Positions 6,314 through 10,516 of a stretch of DNA of 10,516 nucleotides are shown here, piece after piece. The first letter of the stretch is position 1. The number at the start of each line of letters is the position of its first letter. The position numbers and the translations under genes are program-made. Source of the stretch: an uncultured Atopobium sp. (GTDB lineage Bacteria; Actinomycetota; Coriobacteriia; Coriobacteriales; Atopobiaceae); contig CAMQEO010000038.1 of assembly GCA_946999785.1 (NCBI GenBank), positions 1 through 10,516 of the forward strand, written 5' to 3'. Under the pieces are notes generated by a model, which saw only the letters and a program-made list of their open reading frames with translations, did no database searches and was not told where the DNA came from.

Positions 6314-7604
6314 AAACGCGACTTTTTTCTTCTTGGATGTGCGAAGCGCATACAAATTTTGTCACCGCACATAAAATATCCAGTACACAGCTTAAGTCTT
6401 TAAGTGCAGGATACGTTGGCGCAAGACGAATGTTACTGTCAAAGGGGTCTTGACCGTAAGGATACGTTGCGCCACATGTGGTAAGCGTAACGCCAAGTTC
6501 TTTCATACATGACACAATCTTTTGTGCGCAACCGTGCATAACATCAAACGAAACAAAATAACCACCACGCGGATGAGACCAGCTAGCAATGCCAAGATTT
6601 CCCAAATGAGCAGAAAGTTTTTCTTCTACAAGGGCAAATCTTGGCGCAATAATGTTTGCATGCTTTTGCATATGGTCATACACGTCCTGAGGCGTCTTAA
6701 AGTAAAGTGCATGGGCAAGCTGGCTTAATTTCTCGGAGCTTACGCGCTCTTCCATGAACGCGTCATGAATAGTTGTAATATCCTCATCAGATGCACATAC
6801 ATATGCAATAGCCGAGCTTGGAAAGGTGATTTTTGCAAACGAACCAAACTCATACACCAAATTTTGCGCGTGTGCCTCACGAAGCGCATCAAAAATGTTA
6901 AGAAGCTTAACATCGGGCTGCTTAAAGCAGTGAAACGCATATGCATTATCCCAGTAGATACGAAAATCAGGGGCGGCGGGCTTAAGCTGCGCCAAGCTTC
7001 GTACAACTTCGTCAGAATAGGTTATACCCGTAGGGTTAGAGTACTTAGGATTGCACCATATACCTTTTACAGACGGATCGTTTTCAACAAGTTCGCGAAT
7101 CATGGCAACATCGGGACCTGCGTCATTCATAGGAATAACTTTATTAATAAAGCCAAGCTTTTCGGTAATGGTAAAATGCCTATCGTAGCCTGGAGAAGGG
7201 CAAAGCCATGTGATTTTTCCTTGCTTATAAAATGGTTCTTGACCACTTATGCCATGGGTAAATGCATAAACAATCAAATCGTGCATAAGATTTAAGCTCG
7301 ATGACCCCGACACAATAACATTTTTTTGCGGAACATCCAACAACTTGCTCACTAAGTTTCTTGTTGATGGCAAGCCATCGGGCGAGCCGTAATTGTCAAC
7401 AATCGCATCACCGTCTACCAAAGGAGTTTTTGAGTTAATTACATCAAGAAGTGGATGAGAAAGTTCTATCTGCGTAGATGATGGTTTTCCCCGTGACATA
7501 TCAAGCGAAAGATTCATTGCTTTATACTTCTTAAGCTGTAACGAAAGCGCGGAAATCTCGCTTTTGAGCTCATCTGAAGTCATAGTTTCATATGTGCAAG
7601 TCAT
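6309..7604 (-). CDS. PLP-dependent aminotransferase, aspartate aminotransferase Ic / MocR-type
   Basis: A fold-type I pyridoxal-phosphate enzyme of 431 residues. It probably transfers the amino group of aspartate or another amino acid to 2-oxoglutarate in the cytosol. The N-terminal LDMSRGKPS (34-42) is typical of the Aminotran_MocR (AspAT subgroup Ic) family. PLP-site residues are visible: Y140 in PSPGYDRHF, N190 in NPTG, D219 and Y222 in WDNAYAF, the Schiff-base lysine K258 in GSFAKITF, and R393 in NIRLAPTYP for the substrate carboxylate. All catalytic positions are intact. The ATG at 7604 is preferred because AAGGG lies nine bases upstream; the next ATG, at codon 8, has no such site. On the minus strand, TATACT (7634-7639) is a good -10 candidate. 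The gene seems to be transcribed alone. Aspartate as the true substrate is an inference from the family. Confidence 0.93.
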   Translation of the reverse strand: MTCTYETMTSDELKSEISALSLQLKKYKAMNLSLDMSRGKPSSTQIELSHPLLDVINSKTPLVDGDAIVDNYGSPDGLPSTRNLVSKLLDVPQKNVIVSGSSSLNLMHDLIVYAFTHGISGQEPFYKQGKITWLCPSPGYDRHFTITEKLGFINKVIPMNDAGPDVAMIRELVENDPSVKGIWCNPKYSNPTGITYSDEVVRSLAQLKPAAPDFRIYWDNAYAFHCFKQPDVKLLNIFDALREAHAQNLVYEFGSFAKITFPSSAIAYVCASDEDITTIHDAFMEERVSSEKLSQLAHALYFKTPQDVYDHMQKHANIIAPRFALVEEKLSAHLGNLGIASWSHPRGGYFVSFDVMHGCAQKIVSCMKELGVTLTTCGATYPYGQDPFDSNIRLAPTYPALKDLSCVLDILCAVTKFVCASHIQEEKSRVS

Positions 7605-7633
7605 GGTTTTTATCCCTTCAGGTCATTTTTTTA

Positions 7634-7641
7634 AGTATAAC
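7634..7641. promoter_or_regulatory. Overlapping divergent -10 candidates
   Basis: In the 62-bp gap between divergent genes, the minus strand reads TATACT (7639-7634), a 5/6 match to the -10 consensus, placed to give a leader of roughly 20 nt for the aminotransferase. The plus strand reads TATAAC (7636-7641) over the same bases, placed to give a short leader for the small protein. No good -35 is visible for either, so two promoters sharing bases remain a suggestion. Confidence 0.4.
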
Positions 7642-7666
7642 CCCTTTTGCTTGTTACCATGAACTC

Positions 7667-7972
7667 ATGAAAAAGATTACCGTTCCACAACACAGCTGCA
7701 ACCCCGCAGCTTACAAACACGGAAGTGCGCGTGCCGCCGAATATGGGGAGCTACAAAAGCTTGTAGACGCTTTATATGCGCACAAGCCTTCTGGTTCTGT
7801 GACTAAAATTGACGTGGAAATGCGAGCAGAAATTGATGATTTAAGCGATGACTTATGCGAGGTTATCAAGCTCCTCCCTGGAGGTTCGTATAAACGCAGC
7901 GTATTATGTGATCACTTAAATTCTATTATTACCGCTCATGGCTGGGGCTATGTCTATGGCTGCGTTGAATAA
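7667..7972 (+). CDS. Conserved-looking small protein of unknown function (101 aa)
   Basis: I do not recognise this gene. The product of 101 residues appears soluble, with no membrane segment or signal peptide. It has an N-terminal polar part (MKKITVPQHSCNPAAYKHG), a likely helix around residues 18-35 (ARAAEYGELQKLVDAL), an acidic middle (EIDDLSDDL) and a C-terminal part with LLPGGSYKRS and HGWGYVYGCVE. The last segment looks folded and constrained. The frame stays open upstream to an ATG at 7592, but that would overlap the divergent aminotransferase start and has no ribosome site, so I prefer ATG 7667. That start also lacks a Shine-Dalgarno sequence. A three-codon ORF, ATG AAC TCA TGA (7659-7670), ends across it with an ATGA overlap. 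It stands alone between a divergent and a convergent gene. Coding status is likely but not certain. Confidence 0.65.
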   Translation: MKKITVPQHSCNPAAYKHGSARAAEYGELQKLVDALYAHKPSGSVTKIDVEMRAEIDDLSDDLCEVIKLLPGGSYKRSVLCDHLNSIITAHGWGYVYGCVE

Positions 7973-8014
7973 AACGCACCCATAGATGACAAATAAAATC
8001 TCAACTAATTTTTT

Positions 8015-9391
8015 CTAAGCTTTCACGTGTGCGTTTGCCTTGATCGCCTGTGCAACAAAAACAAACAAAATGCCCACGATACTTGCAACGCATGAGCCCA
8101 TCAGGATAGCAAATTTAGCCGCCATAATTTCTTGTGACTCATCAAACGCCAAACCAGAAATCAAAATTGACATCGTAAAGCCAAGGGCTCCCATGATGCC
8201 CACTGCAATAATCTGAATCCAATCAACATGCTTAGGCAGCTTAGCAAAACCAATTTTAACCAGTACAAACGTAACCGATATAATACCTATTGGTTTACCA
8301 AGCGTTGCTCCTAAGAATACACCTTGGACAACGGGATCACTTGCAAGCGTAGAAAAATCAGTTCCTGTTAAACAAATCTGGGCATTTGTAAATGCAAATA
8401 TCGGCAAAATTACAAAGTTGACCAAAACAGAAATATAGCCTTCAACACGCTCAAGAGGAGGCGTTACATGGTGCATAATGCGTTCAATGCGCTGAGCATC
8501 GTAGCTTACGTCGTGCTGTCCTAAAATATGCACATCTGTATCTAGGTGCTCATCAAGCATGTTTGTTTGATGACTCAGCCAGCTATGCAGGTGTGAAAGA
8601 CGGATATCACTTTTAACTGGTAAGAAAAATGCCAAAATTACACCTGCAAGAGTCGGATGAACGCCAGAATTATTCATACAAATCCATAGAATAAAGCCCA
8701 CTATAAGATATGGCTTTGCAGAAAATATTTTTGCACGAGAAATAAGCGCCAAACAAAGAATGACTCCTAAGGTAGCCGCGCACCAAACCACGTCTAAACT
8801 TTGTCCATAGAACAGGGCAAGTACCACAATTGCCAATAAGTCATCGGCAATAGCAAGTGTTTGAAAAAAGACTTTAGTCTGAGGAGCCACGCGCTTACCC
8901 AAAAGCGACATAACGCCAAGAGCAAATGCAATATCGGTAGCAATGGGAATTGCCCATCCATGAACACTTTTTCCCCAGTTAAAAGCCGTATAGATAAGTG
9001 CTGGTACGCACACTCCGCCAACAGCTGCAAGCATGGGCAAGAGCGCTTGACGCGGCCGTCTAAGCTGTCCTACAACCATTTCGTATTTTAGTTCTATACC
9101 AACAAGTAAAAAGAAAATGGCCATTAAAAAGTCATTAATGAAAGCTTCAAACGTCATGGACACATAAAAATTGGCAATCCAAATGCCCAAGCTTTGAGTA
9201 AACGCATGATGTACGCTGGCATATAACGGTGTATTGGCAACAATAACCGCACAGAGAGCAGCTGCAACCATAACGGCGGCAGCAAGGGTACCGTCTGAAC
9301 TGAGAGCCTCAAAAGGTGTGCGCTTAATAACACGTGCAATAACAGAAGGCTCTTTAATAGTGGTGGATATACGCTGTTTCATAATGTACAC
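8015..9391 (-). CDS. nhaA: Na+/H+ antiporter NhaA
   Basis: NhaA swaps cytoplasmic Na+ (or Li+) for external protons and supports pH and salt balance. The 458-residue membrane protein shows the family marks in order: GIELKYEMVVGQL (98-110), IPIATDIAFALGV with D153 (E. coli D133), LAIADDLLAIVVLALFY with the ion-binding pair D183/D184 (E. coli D163/D164), SGVHPTLAGVILAFF (242-256), LGKPIGI with K366 (E. coli K300), and LGFTMSILISGLAF near the C-terminus. It is longer than the 388-residue E. coli protein, mostly through a hydrophilic, His-rich loop at about 259-315. The 42-bp space to the convergent small gene shows no clear terminator. The start is GTG at 9389-9391, three bases after AGGAG; an in-frame ATG at 9380-9382 lies twelve bases after it. 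Both spacings are imperfect, so the N-terminus may be three residues shorter. Confidence 0.97.
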   Translation of the reverse strand: MYIMKQRISTTIKEPSVIARVIKRTPFEALSSDGTLAAAVMVAAALCAVIVANTPLYASVHHAFTQSLGIWIANFYVSMTFEAFINDFLMAIFFLLVGIELKYEMVVGQLRRPRQALLPMLAAVGGVCVPALIYTAFNWGKSVHGWAIPIATDIAFALGVMSLLGKRVAPQTKVFFQTLAIADDLLAIVVLALFYGQSLDVVWCAATLGVILCLALISRAKIFSAKPYLIVGFILWICMNNSGVHPTLAGVILAFFLPVKSDIRLSHLHSWLSHQTNMLDEHLDTDVHILGQHDVSYDAQRIERIMHHVTPPLERVEGYISVLVNFVILPIFAFTNAQICLTGTDFSTLASDPVVQGVFLGATLGKPIGIISVTFVLVKIGFAKLPKHVDWIQIIAVGIMGALGFTMSILISGLAFDESQEIMAAKFAILMGSCVASIVGILFVFVAQAIKANAHVKA

Positions 9392-9643
9392 TTACTCCTA
9401 TACTTTTATATTGAGGTAATGTATAAATACCTGAATGTGTATGCATATATACTATCAAACAGTCGACGTTACGGCTCTAAATTTGATACATGCCAAGGTT
9501 AAAACATAGAATTTATTTGATAGGTTTGTTTTTTGTTTACATAGTATACTTATAGTTATTGAATTACCGTGCAATTTGGTAGAAAACTATCAAATTCATG
9601 AGAAAATACCCATAAAGATAATTTAGCCTCAACTGGAGGATGC
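9392..9643. promoter_or_regulatory. Divergent nhaA-degV control region with four TATCAAA-type boxes
   Basis: This 252-bp intergenic stretch contains CTATCAAA at 9452-9459 and 9587-9594 and its complement TTTGATA(G) at 9482-9488 and 9516-9523. The box at 9516-9523 and the one at 9587-9594 extend to a 9-bp perfect inverted match (9515-9523 with 9587-9595). The set lies closer to degV than to nhaA. An AGGTA-N9-TACCT dyad (9414-9432) lies just upstream of nhaA and encloses GTATAAA. The rest is AT-rich and has no ORF. Confidence 0.5.
9517..9545 (+). promoter_or_regulatory. Candidate degV promoter
   Basis: TTGATA (9517-9522, 5/6 match to the -35 consensus) is followed 17 bp later by CATAGT (9540-9545, 4/6 match to the -10). 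An alternative -10, TATACT (9545-9550), lacks a well-spaced -35. The -35 overlaps one of the TTTGATAG boxes, so a protein bound there would block or alter this promoter. Predicted only. Confidence 0.4.
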
Positions 9644-10513
9644 ATGAATAATCAACATATTGCATGTATAGTAGATTCTGGCTCTGACGTTGCCGAGTCA
9701 TTCGTACGCGCACACGACATCATTGTGGTGCCACAACGTATTACCTATTCAGACGGTTCAACATATGAGAGCTGCGTGAATATTTCTTCATCAGAAATTC
9801 TTACACGTTTAGATAAAGAAATTCCTACTACATCTCTACCCTCACCCGACAGAATACACAGAGCTCTTGTGAGCGCACGTGAGGCAGGTTATACCAAAGC
9901 AGTAATCTTTACGATTGCAAGCAAACTTTCAGCAACGTATGAAACTATGCGTATGGTTGCCGACCAAATGAGTGACTTTCCCACGCTTGTTGTTGATACG
10001 CGCCTTGTAGGTATGGTATCGGGTATGGTAGTAGAGCGTGCGGTAGAACTCATTGAACAAGGTACTCCATTTGAAGCGCTTGAAGAAAAAATTGAAGCGT
10101 ACATAGAGCATTCACGTGTATTTTTCTGTGCCAAAACACTTGATTACGTCTATAAAGGCGGACGAATCAATGCTGCAATTTATAACATCAGCAAGGTATT
10201 AAACATCAAGCCGATTCTTACCTGCGACGGGAGCGGCGCATATGCCATCAAGAAAAAGGCGCGCGGATGGGATAAAGCACTCGATACGCTTGCTGCGCTG
10301 GTAGAAGATCACGCAGACCGCTGGGGTAAGGTTCGTATAGCAATTTGTACAACCGAGAAAAACAGAGAACTTTTTGAGCACTTTAATAAGCGGTTGCGTG
10401 CCGATATTAAAGATGTAGCAGGTATCGAACATGCAGATATAACCCCTGAGCTGCTTGTTCATACCGGTCCCGATTTAATTGGCTTGGGCATTCAAAAAGT
10501 GCTCGATAACTAA
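9644..10513 (+). CDS. DegV-family (FakB-like) fatty-acid-binding protein
   Basis: A complete 289-residue DegV protein. Members characterised in other Firmicutes and Actinobacteria bind a fatty acid and present it to the fatty-acid kinase FakA for acyl-phosphate formation. Visible marks are the N-terminal IVDSGSD (9-15), TSLPSP (63-68, the family TSxPSP), ASKLSATYE (92-100) with serines at the carboxylate site, LDYVYKGGRI (166-175), LNIKPILTCDGSG (186-198) and the C-terminal HTGPDLIGLG (273-282). In many members the last motif reads HTGPG; here an Asp replaces that Gly. The ATG at 9644 follows GGAGG by four bases. It diverges from nhaA, and its upstream region carries repeated TATCAAA-type boxes. 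No fakA is present in the window, so the ligand and kinase partner are inferred from the family. Confidence 0.95.
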   Translation: MNNQHIACIVDSGSDVAESFVRAHDIIVVPQRITYSDGSTYESCVNISSSEILTRLDKEIPTTSLPSPDRIHRALVSAREAGYTKAVIFTIASKLSATYETMRMVADQMSDFPTLVVDTRLVGMVSGMVVERAVELIEQGTPFEALEEKIEAYIEHSRVFFCAKTLDYVYKGGRINAAIYNISKVLNIKPILTCDGSGAYAIKKKARGWDKALDTLAALVEDHADRWGKVRIAICTTEKNRELFEHFNKRLRADIKDVAGIEHADITPELLVHTGPDLIGLGIQKVLDN

Positions 10514-10516
10514 AAG

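Noticed and set aside
6765..7295. 176-codon plus-strand ORF
   Set aside because: It lies wholly opposite the aminotransferase gene, whose catalytic residues are all intact; the translated product has no recognisable domain.
7592..7666. N-terminal extension of the small unknown protein (hydrophobic, signal-like)
   Set aside because: It would overlap the divergent aminotransferase start and the likely promoter, and has no ribosome site; the hydrophobic stretch reflects a T-rich promoter.
7973..8014. Bidirectional terminator between the small gene and nhaA
   Set aside because: A T-run is present (8009-8014), but only a 4-bp stem (AGAT/ATCT) can be drawn, too weak to call.
1..10516. Mobile element, phage or defence system
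   Set aside because: No transposase, integrase, terminal repeats, toxin-antitoxin pair or nuclease-like gene was found; the gene content is housekeeping with one unknown small protein.

Overview
The window reads as chromosomal housekeeping DNA from a moderately AT-leaning Gram-positive bacterium, most likely an actinobacterium of the class Coriobacteriia (Atopobium/Olsenella-like). This placement is inferred from protein character (a topoisomerase I with a Lys/Arg/Ser/Thr-rich tail, a MocR-type aminotransferase, a DegV protein) and was not tested by a database search. There are ten credible protein genes. I see no rRNA, tRNA, CRISPR array, insertion sequence or phage gene.

Positions 6 to about 6123 hold one tightly packed minus-strand series, transcribed from right to left. 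In order it encodes a membrane-anchored TPR protein, a STAS anti-anti-sigma-type protein, a TatA/TatB-family protein, TatC, topoisomerase I (TopA) and thymidylate kinase (Tmk). Gaps are 28 bp (TPR/STAS), 14 bp (STAS/tatA) and 78 bp (tatC/topA); tatA/tatC overlap by 10 nt and topA/tmk by 4 nt (ATGA), so an operon is likely. The group mixes protein export (Tat), a possible regulator (STAS) and DNA topology and dTTP supply (TopA, Tmk). The 78-bp tatC-topA spacer carries a five-copy 9-bp tandem repeat that starts inside the tatC stop codon.

Positions 6124-6308 are a non-coding, AT-rich stretch with two dyads, probably the control region of that operon. Positions 6309-7604 (minus) encode a PLP-dependent aminotransferase of the aspartate aminotransferase Ic/MocR type. 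It diverges, across a 62-bp promoter-sized gap, from a 101-residue plus-strand protein of unknown function (7667-7972). That small gene converges on nhaA (minus, 8015-9391), a Na+/H+ antiporter with all key acidic residues and an enlarged cytoplasmic loop.

Between nhaA and a divergent plus-strand degV-family (fatty-acid-binding) gene at 9644-10513 lie 252 bp with four copies of a CTATCAAA/TTTGATAG-type box, one overlapping the best -35 candidate for degV. Nothing here is clearly a new multi-gene system. The most interesting points are the archaeal-looking TopA active site, the stop-codon tandem repeat, the box cluster before degV, and the unknown small protein.
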